Assembly: GCF_013031405.1 (NCBI RefSeq)
Contig: NZ_WPZY01000009.1
Location: forward strand, 114,316 to 178,315
DNA length: 64,000 bases
Direction: 5' to 3'
DNA from: Ruegeria sp. HKCCD8929
GTDB lineage: Bacteria > Pseudomonadota > Alphaproteobacteria > Rhodobacterales > Rhodobacteraceae
Below are positions 54,244 to 62,951 of the stretch, in pieces. The translations under genes were made by a program, and so were the position numbers. The notes under the pieces are model-generated. The model made no database searches and was not told the origin of the DNA. It saw only the letters and a program-made list of their open reading frames with translations. The first letter of the stretch is position 1, and each line of letters begins with the position of its first letter.

Positions 54244-55368
54244 GTGGATCTGTTGCAGACCATCACCGGTTTCGATCTGTGGCACCTTGCGCTGCCGGTT
54301 GTTTCCGCCCGCGATCACGGCATCGGCCGGGTCGAGGGCTCCTGCGAGATCGTGGTTCTGCGCCTGACCGCCGAGGGAGGCGCGCAAGGCTATGGCGAGG
54401 CCTCGCCCTGGTCGGTCTTCACCGGCACGCCCGAGGCGACCTATGCCGCGCTCGACCGCTATCTGCGCCCGCTGGTGCTGGGCCGCCGCGTCGGCGACCG
54501 GGCGGCAATCATGGCCCAGGCCACCCGCGCCGTCGCCCATTGCACCGAGGCCAAGGCGGCGCTGGAAACCGCGCTGCTGGACCTTGCCGGTCACATCACC
54601 GCTCAGCCGGTTTGGGCGCTGCTGGGCGGCAAATGCCGCAACTCCATCCCGCTGAGTTGCTCCATCGCCAACCCGGATTTCGACGCCGACATCGCCCTGA
54701 TGGAGCGTCTGCGCGCCGACAAGGTGGGGCTGATCAAGCTCAAGACCGGGTTCAAGGACCACGCGTTCGACATCATGCGGCTGGAACGCATCGCACAGGA
54801 CTTCCCCGACTTCCGCGTGCGCGTCGACTACAATCAGGGGCTCGAAATCGAAGAGGCCATCCCCCGGGTACTGGACGCAGCGCAGTTCGAACCCGACTTC
54901 ATCGAACAACCGGTGCGCTCTCACCACTATGACATGATGGCCCGGCTGCGCGGGCTGACGGATATCCCGCTGCTGGCCGATGAAAGCGTGTTTGGCCCCG
55001 AGGATATGGTGCGCGCCGCGCGCGAGGGGATCTGCGACGGCGTCTCGGTCAAGATCATGAAATCCGGCGGGCTGACCCGCGGCCAGACCGTGGCCCGCAT
55101 CGCCGCCGCCAACGGGCTGATGGCCTATGGCGGCGATATGTTCGAGGCCGGGTTGGCCCATCTCGCGGGCACCCACATGATTGCGGCCACGCCCGAGATT
55201 ACGCTGGGCTGTGAATTCTATCAGGCGTCATATTTCCTGACCGAGGATATTCTCGAAACCCCGTTCCGGGTCGAGGCCGGTCAGGTCGTGGTGCCCGACG
55301 GCCCCGGTCTGGGCGCACGGCCCGATACGGACAAGTTGGATCACTACGCTGTGCGGAGGTCGGGATGA
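54244..55368 (+). CDS. Enolase-superfamily (mandelate racemase/muconate lactonizing) enzyme
   Basis: The 374-residue protein has the capping domain and the barrel with the superfamily residues: KLK in [10 protein letters not shown] (near 165), metal ligands Asp (VRVDYNQGL near 196), Glu (FIEQP near 221) and Asp (LADESV near 246), and a Lys on the other side (VKIMKSGG near 272). Such Lys-Lys enzymes racemise or dehydrate amino acids. The neighbourhood (amino-acid dehydrogenase, PxpABC, TRAP uptake) suggests a cyclic amino acid; cis-3-hydroxyproline dehydratase or an amino-acid racemase are possible. The start is GTG with GGGGAGGAC upstream. Confidence 0.85.
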   Translation: MDLLQTITGFDLWHLALPVVSARDHGIGRVEGSCEIVVLRLTAEGGAQGYGEASPWSVFTGTPEATYAALDRYLRPLVLGRRVGDRAAIMAQATRAVAHCTEAKAALETALLDLAGHITAQPVWALLGGKCRNSIPLSCSIANPDFDADIALMERLRADKVGLIKLKTGFKDHAFDIMRLERIAQDFPDFRVRVDYNQGLEIEEAIPRVLDAAQFEPDFIEQPVRSHHYDMMARLRGLTDIPLLADESVFGPEDMVRAAREGICDGVSVKIMKSGGLTRGQTVARIAAANGLMAYGGDMFEAGLAHLAGTHMIAATPEITLGCEFYQASYFLTEDILETPFRVEAGQVVVPDGPGLGARPDTDKLDHYAVRRSG

Positions 55369-55379
55369 TCCGACGCGCC

Positions 55380-55895
55380 TCAATACGCCGTCGCCGCGCG
55401 CGCCGCCTGGTCGTACTGGCCGGACATCAGCCGCATCAGCGCGGACATGCGGCGCATCTGCTCGGGCTCGATCCCCAGCTCATCCATCGCCTCCAGCAGC
55501 AGGCTTTCGCGAATCTCACGGTAGCGGTCGCAGGCCTCGGCGCCCTTTTTGGTCGCCTCCACCGTCTTTTCCTTGCCCAGCCGCCCCTCGGCCACCAGCC
55601 CCGCCTTGCTGAGCTTCTTGATCGCGTAATTGACCGTGTGCGTGTCCTCGACATTCAGCACCAGACAGATGTCCGCCAGCTTCTTGGGCCGGTCGCGGTG
55701 CCGCACCGTGTGCAGCACCAGCACATCCAGCGAGGACAGCTCGGGATACCCGGCAGCCGCCATCGCGCGCACCGTCCAGCGGGCAAAGGCATGGCCTGCG
55801 ATGATCAGGCCGAACTCGAATTCCGAAACTTCCGGAAAGCTGCCCTCGGCAAGATGCGCCGAGGAAACCACCGGGCCAATTTTGGTGTCTGACAT
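55380..55895 (-). CDS. MarR-type winged-helix regulator
   Basis: The 171-residue protein has a helical dimerisation region and the MarR winged helix (ELSSLDVLVLHTVRHRDRPK, KLADICLVLNVEDTHTVNYA, IKKLSKAGLVAEGRLGKEKT). It is divergent from the FAD dehydrogenase, with a clear dyad between them. It probably represses that gene and the TRAP operon in response to a small molecule. The ATG at 55895 starts the conserved text; a start at 55910 would add five residues. Confidence 0.88.
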   Translation of the reverse strand: MSDTKIGPVVSSAHLAEGSFPEVSEFEFGLIIAGHAFARWTVRAMAAAGYPELSSLDVLVLHTVRHRDRPKKLADICLVLNVEDTHTVNYAIKKLSKAGLVAEGRLGKEKTVEATKKGAEACDRYREIRESLLLEAMDELGIEPEQMRRMSALMRLMSGQYDQAARAATAY

Positions 55896-55924
55896 GGGGA
55901 AACGGTACAAGACACAAACGATTT

Positions 55925-55941
55925 GTCAACATTTTGTTGAC
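55925..55941. promoter_or_regulatory. Candidate MarR operator
   Basis: GTCAAC-ATTTT-GTTGAC is a perfect 6-5-6 inverted repeat 30 bases upstream of the MarR gene and 75 bases before the dehydrogenase gene. Size and position fit a MarR dimer site that would act on both promoters. Confidence 0.7.
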
Positions 55942-56015
55942 GTTTTCTTAATGTGTGGCATTCTACCGGCCATCGAATCGCGTCCGGTGCGGGTTTCAGC
56001 CGGCAGGGGGGTTCA

Positions 56016-57281
56016 ATGACCGACACGCAAAAGACCATTGCCATCATCGGCGCCGGGATCGTCGGCGTCTCGACGGCGCTGTGGTTGCAGCGTGACGGGC
56101 ACAAGGTCATTCTGATCGACCGCAAGGGCCCAGCCGAAGGCGCCTCGTTCGGCAATGGCGGCATTCTGGCCTCGTGCTCGATCGTGCCGGTGACGGTGCC
56201 GGGGCTGCTGCCCAAGGCGCCCAAGATGCTGTTTAGCCCGAACCAGCCGCTGTTTCTGAAATGGGGATACCTGCCGAAACTGGCGCCGTGGCTGCTGAAA
56301 TATCTCGGTCATGCCAACGCCGCCGACACCGCCCGCGCCGCCGCCGCCCTGACCCCCATCGTCGGCGACAGCCTGCAGGACCATCTCGCACTGGCCGAGG
56401 GCACGGGCGCCGAGAAATGGATCGAACCCAGCGACTATGTCTTCGTCTATGACGACCGCGCCCATTTCGAAAGTGACGCATTCGGCTGGAACCTGCGGCG
56501 CGAGCACGGGTTTCAGTGGGACGAGTTCGAAGGACAGGCCTTTCGCGATTACGACCCGGTCTACTCACCGGATCTGGGCTTTGCCGCGCGGCTCAAGAAC
56601 CATGGCCGCATCCGCGACCCGGGCCGGTACATCAAGGATCTTGCCGATCACATGGTGGCGCAGGGCGGTGAGTTGATCATCGCGGATGTCGAGGATATCG
56701 CCCGCGAAAACGGGCAGGTCACCGGCGTGCGCGCGGGCGGGCAGGTGATTGCCTGCGACGCCGCCGTCATCGCCTCGGGCGTGTGGTCGGGACCGCTGGC
56801 CAAGAAGCTGGGGCTTGAAGTGCCGCTGGAATCCGAACGCGGCTATCACATCGAGTTCTGGGAGCCGTCGGTGATGCCGAAAACGCCGGTCATGGTCGCC
56901 GCCCGCAAGTTCGTCGCCACCCCGATGGAGGGCCGGTTGCGTCTGGCGGGCGTGGTCGAGTTCGGCGGGACCGAGGCCGAGGCCTCGAAGGCGCCCATCG
57001 AGCTTTTGCGCCGCAACGCCGCCGCCGTGTTCCCGAGGCTCAAGGCAAGCCATGTCACCGAATGGCTGGGGCATCGCCCGGCGCCCGCGGACTCGATTCC
57101 GGTGATTGGCGAGTTGCCCCACATCAAGGGCGCCTTCACCGGCTTCGGCCACCACCATATCGGGCTGACCGGCGGTCCCAAGACCGGCCGCATCCTGGCC
57201 CAGCTCATCTCAGGTCGACAGCCCAATGTTGACCTGAGCGTCTATTCACCGGCACGCTACACGAAGGCCGGGCACCAATAA
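56016..57281 (+). CDS. FAD-dependent D-amino-acid dehydrogenase (DadA/DAO family)
   Basis: The 421-residue protein begins with the FAD-binding motif IAIIGAGIVGVSTALWLQRD and has SFGNGGILASCSIVPV, SERGYHIEFWEPS, and the C-terminal GHRPAPADSIPVIGELPHIK and GFGHHHIGLTGGPKTGRILA segments of the DadA type. It likely oxidises a D-amino acid or a cyclic imino acid and passes electrons to the respiratory chain. The ATG at 56016 begins the conserved text. It is followed closely by the TRAP operon and shares the control region with the MarR gene. Confidence 0.9.
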   Translation: MTDTQKTIAIIGAGIVGVSTALWLQRDGHKVILIDRKGPAEGASFGNGGILASCSIVPVTVPGLLPKAPKMLFSPNQPLFLKWGYLPKLAPWLLKYLGHANAADTARAAAALTPIVGDSLQDHLALAEGTGAEKWIEPSDYVFVYDDRAHFESDAFGWNLRREHGFQWDEFEGQAFRDYDPVYSPDLGFAARLKNHGRIRDPGRYIKDLADHMVAQGGELIIADVEDIARENGQVTGVRAGGQVIACDAAVIASGVWSGPLAKKLGLEVPLESERGYHIEFWEPSVMPKTPVMVAARKFVATPMEGRLRLAGVVEFGGTEAEASKAPIELLRRNAAAVFPRLKASHVTEWLGHRPAPADSIPVIGELPHIKGAFTGFGHHHIGLTGGPKTGRILAQLISGRQPNVDLSVYSPARYTKAGHQ

Positions 57282-57318
57282 CAACGCAGTACAAAACGGA
57301 TAAACAAGGGAGAATACC

Positions 57319-58296
57319 ATGTACAAAACGGCACAATTGATGGCGGCAACCGCGCTGACGGCGGTCTCGGCGACAGCCACACTGGCGGAAACCTGGGACA
57401 TGCCGATGGCCTATTCGGCGTCGAACTTCCACTCGGCCACCGGCGCCGAGTTCGCCAAATGCGTGACCACCGGCACCGGCGGCGAGCTTGAAATCGTCAC
57501 CCACCCGTCGGGCTCTCTGTTCAAGGGCGCCGACATCAAGCGGGCGATCCAGACCGGTCAGGCCCCCATCGGCGAGCGCCTGCTGTCGGGCCACCAGAAC
57601 GAGAACGCGCTCTTCGGCTTCGACTCGATCCCGTTCCTTGCCACCTCGTTCGAAGACAGCGACAAGCTGTGGAAGGCCGCCAAACCGAGCCTTGAAAAGC
57701 TGCTGGCCGAGCAGAACCTGACCCTGCTCTATGCCGTTCCGTGGCCGCCGCAGGGCCTTTATTTCAAGAACGAAGTGACCTCGGTCGCCGAGATGAAGGG
57801 CATTAAGTTCCGCTCGTACAACAACGCCACTTCGCGTCTGGCCGAGCTGACCGGCATGTTGCCGGTGACCATCGAAGCCGCCGAGATCAGCCAGGCTTTC
57901 GCCACCGGCGTAGCCGAGTCGATGGTGTCCTCGGGCTCCACCGGGTACGACCGAAAGGTCTGGGAAAGCTTGAGCTATTTCTACGAAGTGGATGCCTGGC
58001 TGCCGCGCAACTACGTGATGGTGAACTCGGACGTTTGGGCTGACACCTCGGACGCCCACAAGAACGTCATCAAGGGCTGCGCGGAGCTGGCCGAGTATGC
58101 GGGCAACTGGCGCGCCAAGGAATACACCGGCTTTACCCTGCAAGGCCTGCGTGACGGCGGCATGACCGTTGGTCCCGCATCTGAACAGATGGTGGGTGAG
58201 CTGAAGGAAATCGGCGTCACCATGACCAACGAATGGCTGGAAGCCGCCGGTGAAGAGGGCAAGGCCATCGTCGACGCCTTCAAAGCCGAACAGTGA
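57319..58296 (+). CDS. TRAP transporter substrate-binding protein (DctP family)
   Basis: The 325-residue protein has a signal peptide (about 1-24, ending TATLA-E) and the DctP fold: WDMPMAYSASNFHSATGAEF, SLFKGADIKRAIQTGQAPIG, LLYAVPWPPQGLYFKNEVTS, MKGIKFRSYNNATSRLAEL. The Arg in KFRSYN is the expected contact to a substrate carboxylate. It captures an organic or amino acid in the periplasm and gives it to DctQM. It follows the dehydrogenase by 37 bases. A strong hairpin after the gene probably raises its expression. Confidence 0.92.
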   Translation: MYKTAQLMAATALTAVSATATLAETWDMPMAYSASNFHSATGAEFAKCVTTGTGGELEIVTHPSGSLFKGADIKRAIQTGQAPIGERLLSGHQNENALFGFDSIPFLATSFEDSDKLWKAAKPSLEKLLAEQNLTLLYAVPWPPQGLYFKNEVTSVAEMKGIKFRSYNNATSRLAELTGMLPVTIEAAEISQAFATGVAESMVSSGSTGYDRKVWESLSYFYEVDAWLPRNYVMVNSDVWADTSDAHKNVIKGCAELAEYAGNWRAKEYTGFTLQGLRDGGMTVGPASEQMVGELKEIGVTMTNEWLEAAGEEGKAIVDAFKAEQ

Positions 58297-58305
58297 AACA
58301 GGTCT

Positions 58306-58332
58306 CCGGGCGGCGGTTTGCGCGCCGCCCGG
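58306..58332 (+). terminator. Intercistronic hairpin dctP-dctQ
   Basis: CCGGGCGGCG-GTTTGCG-CGCCGCCCGG is a perfect 10-bp stem ten bases after the dctP stop, without a T-run. Its place between binding protein and permease genes suggests transcript stabilisation or partial termination. Confidence 0.75.
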
Positions 58333-58415
58333 ATGCCAACCGCGCTCCTGCCCCGGATCACCTTCGGGGCGGGTGAAGCGCCACAAAACATAACTGAGAA
58401 CGAAGGGGGACCGAC

Positions 58416-58946
58416 ATGGCCGCCGCACGTGCGCTCCGATCCATAATGGATGTCATCTACCGACTTGCCGAAATCCTCGCCGCCCTCTGCATGATCGCCA
58501 TTCTGGTGCTGATCGTGTTGCAGATGCTGGCCCGGTGGTCCTCGGAAGTGTTCCCGGGCGCGCCGGAATACGCCGCCTATTTCATGGCCGCCGCCTCGTT
58601 CCTGGGCTTTGCCGCCGCGCTGAACCGGGGCTCGCATATCCGGGTGTCGCTGCTCTTGAACGCGGTCGGGCCCACCATGAAACGCTATGTGGATATCTGG
58701 TGTTTCACCATCGCTGCCGCCACCATCTGGTATTTCTGCTGGCATGCCCGCCAGTTCGTCTTTTGGTCGTGGAAATTCAACGACATAAGCCAGGCACAGG
58801 ACAAGACCGCCCTGTGGATCCCGCAATCGGTCATGGTAATCGGTGGCGTCATTCTGGCCATCGCGCTGACCGATCACCTGCTGCACCTGATCTTCCGTGG
58901 TCATCACCGGATCGAGCACGACAACGTCGAAACGCAGGAGGTCTGA
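58416..58946 (+). CDS. TRAP transporter small permease (DctQ family)
   Basis: The 176-residue inner-membrane protein has four hydrophobic segments: AEILAALCMIAILVLIVLQM, YFMAAASFLGFAAAL, FTIAAATIWYFCWH and SVMVIGGVILAIALTDHLLH, plus the RGSHIRVSLLL motif typical of DctQ. It links DctM to the binding protein. DctM follows after three bases. AGGGGG precedes the ATG. Confidence 0.92.
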   Translation: MAAARALRSIMDVIYRLAEILAALCMIAILVLIVLQMLARWSSEVFPGAPEYAAYFMAAASFLGFAAALNRGSHIRVSLLLNAVGPTMKRYVDIWCFTIAAATIWYFCWHARQFVFWSWKFNDISQAQDKTALWIPQSVMVIGGVILAIALTDHLLHLIFRGHHRIEHDNVETQEV

Positions 58947-58949
58947 GCG

Positions 58950-60269
58950 ATGGATTATGTCGTACTCGTCATCATCTTCCTCGCCGTCCTGTTCCTGCTG
59001 CTGGGCAGCGGCGTCTGGGTCGGCATCGCCATGATGGGCGTGAGCTGGGTCGCGCTCGAGCTGTTCTCGAACTCGCGCACCATCGGTCAGGACATGGTCA
59101 GCCAGATCTGGGCGGCGTCGAAATCCTGGGAACTGGCGGCCCTGCCGATGTTCATCTGGATGGGTGAGATCCTGTTCCGAACGCGATTGTCCGAGGACAT
59201 GTTCAAGGGACTTTCGCCCTGGATGGCACGCCTGCCCGGCGGGCTAGTACACGCCAATATCGTCGGCTGCACCGTCTTTGCCGCCGTTTCCGGTTCGTCC
59301 GCCGCGACACTGACCACGGTCGGCAAGATGTCGATCCCGGAACTGCGCAAGCGCAACTACCCCGAGACCATGACCATCGGCACACTGGCCGGTGCGGCAA
59401 CGCTGGGCCTGATGATCCCGCCCTCGCTCACGCTGATCGTCTATGGCGTGACCATCGACGGGGTATCGATCATCAAGCTGTTCTTCGCGGGCGTCCTGCC
59501 GGGCCTCGTGCTGGCGGCGATGTTCATGATCTACGTGGCGGTCTATTCCAAGGTCTCGTCGAACTGGAGCCCGAACGAAGAGAACGGCATGAGTTTTGCC
59601 GAGAAACTCAAGAACTCACGTTTTTTGATCCCGGTGATCCTGCTGGTCCTCATCGTCATTGGCTCGATGTATATGGGCTTTGCCACCCCGACCGAGGCCG
59701 CGGCCATCGGCGTGATCGGAGCATGGGTGCTGGCATTGGCGCAAGGGTCGCTGAACTGGAAGACCTTCAGCGACTCGACCATCGGCGCGGTGCGCACTTC
59801 GGCCATGATCGCGCTGATCCTGGCCGGCTCGGCGTTTCTGAAATTCGCCATGGCCAAAACCGGCCTGCCCAAGGAACTGGCCGAGGTCATCGCATCTTGG
59901 GAGTTCTCGAAATTCTGGCTGCTGATGGTGCTTTTGGTGTTCTACATCATCCTGGGTTGCTTCCTTGACGGCATCTCGACCGTGGTTCTGACCATGGCGG
60001 TTCTGGAACCGGTGGTGCGCAATGCGGGCATCGACCTGATCTGGTTCGGTATCTTCATCGTGGTGGTTGTCGAGATGGCGCAGATCACGCCGCCCATCGG
60101 GTTCAACCTGTTCGTGATGCAGGGCATGACCCATCACGAGATGGGCTTTATCGCCCGGGCGGCTTTCCCGATGTTCATGATCATGGTGCTGATGGTCTTT
60201 GTGCTGATCGCGTTCCCGGATCTGGCCACGTGGCTGCCGGACAACCTGCGATCCGGTCCAAACGGCTAG
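58950..60269 (+). CDS. TRAP transporter large permease (DctM family)
   Basis: The 439-residue protein has about twelve membrane helices and DctM hallmarks: LPMFIWMGEILFRTRLSEDM, HANIVGCTVFAAVSGSSAAT, GAATLGLMIPPSLTLIVYGV, and the C-terminal AQITPPIGFNLFVMQGM. It is the sodium-coupled transport subunit. The substrate follows from DctP and is probably the compound handled by the neighbouring enzymes. Confidence 0.94.
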   Translation: MDYVVLVIIFLAVLFLLLGSGVWVGIAMMGVSWVALELFSNSRTIGQDMVSQIWAASKSWELAALPMFIWMGEILFRTRLSEDMFKGLSPWMARLPGGLVHANIVGCTVFAAVSGSSAATLTTVGKMSIPELRKRNYPETMTIGTLAGAATLGLMIPPSLTLIVYGVTIDGVSIIKLFFAGVLPGLVLAAMFMIYVAVYSKVSSNWSPNEENGMSFAEKLKNSRFLIPVILLVLIVIGSMYMGFATPTEAAAIGVIGAWVLALAQGSLNWKTFSDSTIGAVRTSAMIALILAGSAFLKFAMAKTGLPKELAEVIASWEFSKFWLLMVLLVFYIILGCFLDGISTVVLTMAVLEPVVRNAGIDLIWFGIFIVVVVEMAQITPPIGFNLFVMQGMTHHEMGFIARAAFPMFMIMVLMVFVLIAFPDLATWLPDNLRSGPNG

Positions 60270-60288
60270 CGACCCCGGGGAGAGGACC

Positions 60289-61209
60289 ATGCAACAGGGG
60301 CTGGCGTTCATCGCCCGTCACGGCAAGCTCGGCCTGATCGCAGGTCTTCTGGCCGGGCTTGCACTGCCGGATCTGGCGGCAAAGCTGCGGCCATGGATCC
60401 CCGAGATGGTGGCCTTCCTGCTGTTCCTCACCGCCTTTCGCATCGGACCTGTCGAGGCTGCTGGCGGGTTGGACGCGCTGACCCGGACCACCGGTTCGGT
60501 TTTGGTTCTGCAACTGCTGCTGCCGTTGGGCTTTCTGGTCGGTCTGCGTCTGCTGGGCCTGCCCCTGACGCCGCTCGCCATGGCCATCGCGCTGGTGCTG
60601 GCAGCGCCTTCGGTCACCGGTTCGGCCAATTTCGCGATCCTGCTGGGCCACGACCCGGCCCCGGCGCTGCGGCTGCTGATCCTCGGCACCGCCGCGCTGC
60701 CGCTGACCTGCATCCCGGTGTTCTGGCTGTTACCCGAGTTCGGCAACCTGCCTGCGGTGCTGGTGGCCGCTGCACGCCTGCTGGCAGTGATCCTCGCCGC
60801 TGCCGGGCTGGGTTTTGCGCTGCGCTACTGGGGCGCAAGGCGGCTCAGCGAGCTAAACCGGCGCGCGGTGGACGGGCTGACCGTGATAGCGCTGGCCGTC
60901 ATCGTTATTGCCCTGATGTCCGCCGTCCGCCCGGCGATGACCGAAAAACCGGCCGAGCTTGCTTTTTGGCTCTTGGCCGCCTTCGCGATCAATTTCGGCG
61001 CCCAGATCGCCGCCTACCTGATCCTGCGGGCCCTGAACCACCCCGATGCGGTACCCACCGCCATCGTCGCGGGCAACCGCAACTTTGCGCTGTTCTTCGT
61101 GGCGCTGCCGCCCGAGGCCACCGACCCGCTTTTGATCTTTCTTGGCTGCTACCAGTTCCCGATGTATCTGACACCGACCCTGTTGCGGAGGCTCTATGAC
61201 CCACGCTGA
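60289..61209 (+). CDS. BASS-like (bile acid:sodium symporter fold) permease
   Basis: The 306-residue hydrophobic protein has about nine to ten helices. The AAPSVTGSANFAILLG and VAGNRNFALFFVALP segments resemble the two crossed helices of the bile-acid-sodium-symporter fold. The substrate is unknown; it could be a second importer or an exporter in the cluster. The last 14 bases overlap pxpB, so it is coupled to the 5-oxoprolinase genes. Confidence 0.75.
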   Translation: MQQGLAFIARHGKLGLIAGLLAGLALPDLAAKLRPWIPEMVAFLLFLTAFRIGPVEAAGGLDALTRTTGSVLVLQLLLPLGFLVGLRLLGLPLTPLAMAIALVLAAPSVTGSANFAILLGHDPAPALRLLILGTAALPLTCIPVFWLLPEFGNLPAVLVAAARLLAVILAAAGLGFALRYWGARRLSELNRRAVDGLTVIALAVIVIALMSAVRPAMTEKPAELAFWLLAAFAINFGAQIAAYLILRALNHPDAVPTAIVAGNRNFALFFVALPPEATDPLLIFLGCYQFPMYLTPTLLRRLYDPR

Positions 61210-61945
61210 CCCCTTTCCGCTGGTGCGCAATGTCGGGCTGGACGGGATGCTCGTGACCTTCGCCGACAGCATGACCGAACCCTCGAACCGGGCCGCGCTT
61301 GCCTTTCGCGGTGCGATGGAGGCCGAAGGCTGGAATGGGGTGATCGAAACCTCGACCTCGCTCGCCTCGGCCTATCTGCGGTTCGACCCTCTGACCCTGC
61401 CCCATGCCGAAGCCGAGGCCCGCCTGCGTGCCCTGCTGGCCACCCGCGACTGGTATGCGGCCGCCCTGCCCTCGGGGCGCAAGCTGTGGCGGGTGCCGAC
61501 GGTCTACGGTACCGAACTTGCGCCCCAGCTCGAAGATGCGGCTGCAGCCGCGGGCCTGTCGGCCACCGAGGCCATCGCCCGGCTGTCCACGTCCCGTGTC
61601 CGGGTGCTGACCATCGGCTTTGCCCCCGGGCAGCCCTATCTTGGCCCGCTGGGTCCCGAGTTCGACATTCCGCGGCTGAAAGAACTGAACCCGAGGGTGC
61701 CCGAAGGCGCGCTGGTATTGGCGATCTCTCAGTTCGTATTGTTCTCGGGTCCTACGCCCACCGGCTGGCGTCATGTCGGGCAGACCGCCATCCGCTTGTT
61801 CCAGCCCGGGCGCGAGCGCACCTTCTTACTCAATCCCGGCGATGAGATGCAGTTTCCGGCGGTGACGCCCGGTGAGCTGGCCGAGATCCGCGCCCGAGAC
61901 GAGGACGGCACCGGCGGTGCGCAGGTCGAGGAGATTGCGGCATGA
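61196..61945 (+). CDS. pxpB: 5-oxoprolinase subunit PxpB
   Basis: The 249-residue protein is of the allophanate-hydrolase-subunit-1/KipI type (cyclophilin-like): RVLTIGFAPGQPYLGPLGPE, RVPEGALVLAISQF, TGWRHVGQTAIRLFQP and LLNPGDEMQFPAVTPGE. PxpB works with PxpC and PxpA in ATP-dependent opening of 5-oxoproline to glutamate. Its start overlaps the permease stop by 14 bases and its stop overlaps pxpC (ATGA). Confidence 0.9.
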   Translation: MTHADPFPLVRNVGLDGMLVTFADSMTEPSNRAALAFRGAMEAEGWNGVIETSTSLASAYLRFDPLTLPHAEAEARLRALLATRDWYAAALPSGRKLWRVPTVYGTELAPQLEDAAAAAGLSATEAIARLSTSRVRVLTIGFAPGQPYLGPLGPEFDIPRLKELNPRVPEGALVLAISQFVLFSGPTPTGWRHVGQTAIRLFQPGRERTFLLNPGDEMQFPAVTPGELAEIRARDEDGTGGAQVEEIAA

Positions 61946-62940
61946 GCCTGATCGTCCGCCGCATCGGCCCCGCCTGCACCGTTCAGGATCAGGGACGGGA
62001 CGGGTATCTGGATCAGGGCCTGTCGCACTCTGGCGCTGCCGACCTGCTGGCCCTGCACGAAGGCGCGGCACTGCTGGGCCAGAGCCCCACGTGTGCCGCG
62101 CTGGAAATGGCCGGGATGGGGGGCGAATTCGAAGCGGCGCAGGACATTCGCATTGCCCTGACGGGCGCGCCGATGCAGGCCAGCATCGACGGCAGCCCGA
62201 TCCCGTGGAACGCCTCCCACCTGCTGCTGAAAGGCCAGCGGTTGACCCTAGGTGCGGTATTGCGCGGGGCTTATGGCTATCTCCATCTTGGCGGCGGCGT
62301 CGCGACCGAGCCATTCCTGGGATCGCGCTCGATCCATCTGACGGCCAAGCTGGGCCGCACAGTTGCGGTGGGCGATACCTTGCCCGCGGGCCCGGATAGC
62401 GGCGACACGGGAATGAAACTGATCCCCACCGAGCGCTTCTCGGGCGGTACTCTGCGTATCGTGCCGAGCTTTCAGACCGCGCTGTTCGACCATCCCACGC
62501 TGGAGCGCTTTGAGCAGACCGAATTCCGGCGTGGTCCCCGCGCCAACCGTATGGGCATGCAGCTTGACAGCGAAGGCGACGGGTTTGCCGCACAAGGTCA
62601 GCTCAACATCCTGTCCGAGGTCATCACGCCGGGCGATATCCAGATGACCGGCACGGGCAATCCCTTCATCCTGCTGCCCGAATGCCAGACCACCGGCGGC
62701 TACCCCCGCATCGCCACTGTCCTGCCCAGCGACATATTGCGCGCGGCCCAGACCCCGGCGGGTGGTGCGATCCGGTTCCAGTTCGTGACGCTAGATGAAG
62801 CCGCAACCCTGCAAGGGGCCTTCCAAAAGGACCTCGCCCGGCTATCGTCCCGGGTTGAACCCCTGATCCGCGACCCGCATGACATTCCCGACCTTCTGTC
62901 CTACCAATTGATCGGCGGAATGATCTCTGCCACCGAATGA
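61942..62940 (+). CDS. pxpC: 5-oxoprolinase subunit PxpC
   Basis: The 332-residue protein is of the biotin-dependent-carboxyltransferase/allophanate-hydrolase-subunit-2/KipA type: VQDQGRDGYLDQGLSHSGAA, GAYGYLHLGGGVATEPFLGS, NRMGMQLDSEG, SEVITPGDIQMTGTGNPFIL and TTGGYPRIATVL. It forms a complex with PxpB. The start overlaps pxpB by four bases; pxpA follows after 11 bases. Confidence 0.91.
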   Translation: MSLIVRRIGPACTVQDQGRDGYLDQGLSHSGAADLLALHEGAALLGQSPTCAALEMAGMGGEFEAAQDIRIALTGAPMQASIDGSPIPWNASHLLLKGQRLTLGAVLRGAYGYLHLGGGVATEPFLGSRSIHLTAKLGRTVAVGDTLPAGPDSGDTGMKLIPTERFSGGTLRIVPSFQTALFDHPTLERFEQTEFRRGPRANRMGMQLDSEGDGFAAQGQLNILSEVITPGDIQMTGTGNPFILLPECQTTGGYPRIATVLPSDILRAAQTPAGGAIRFQFVTLDEAATLQGAFQKDLARLSSRVEPLIRDPHDIPDLLSYQLIGGMISATE

Positions 62941-62951
62941 GGAGCCCGCAT

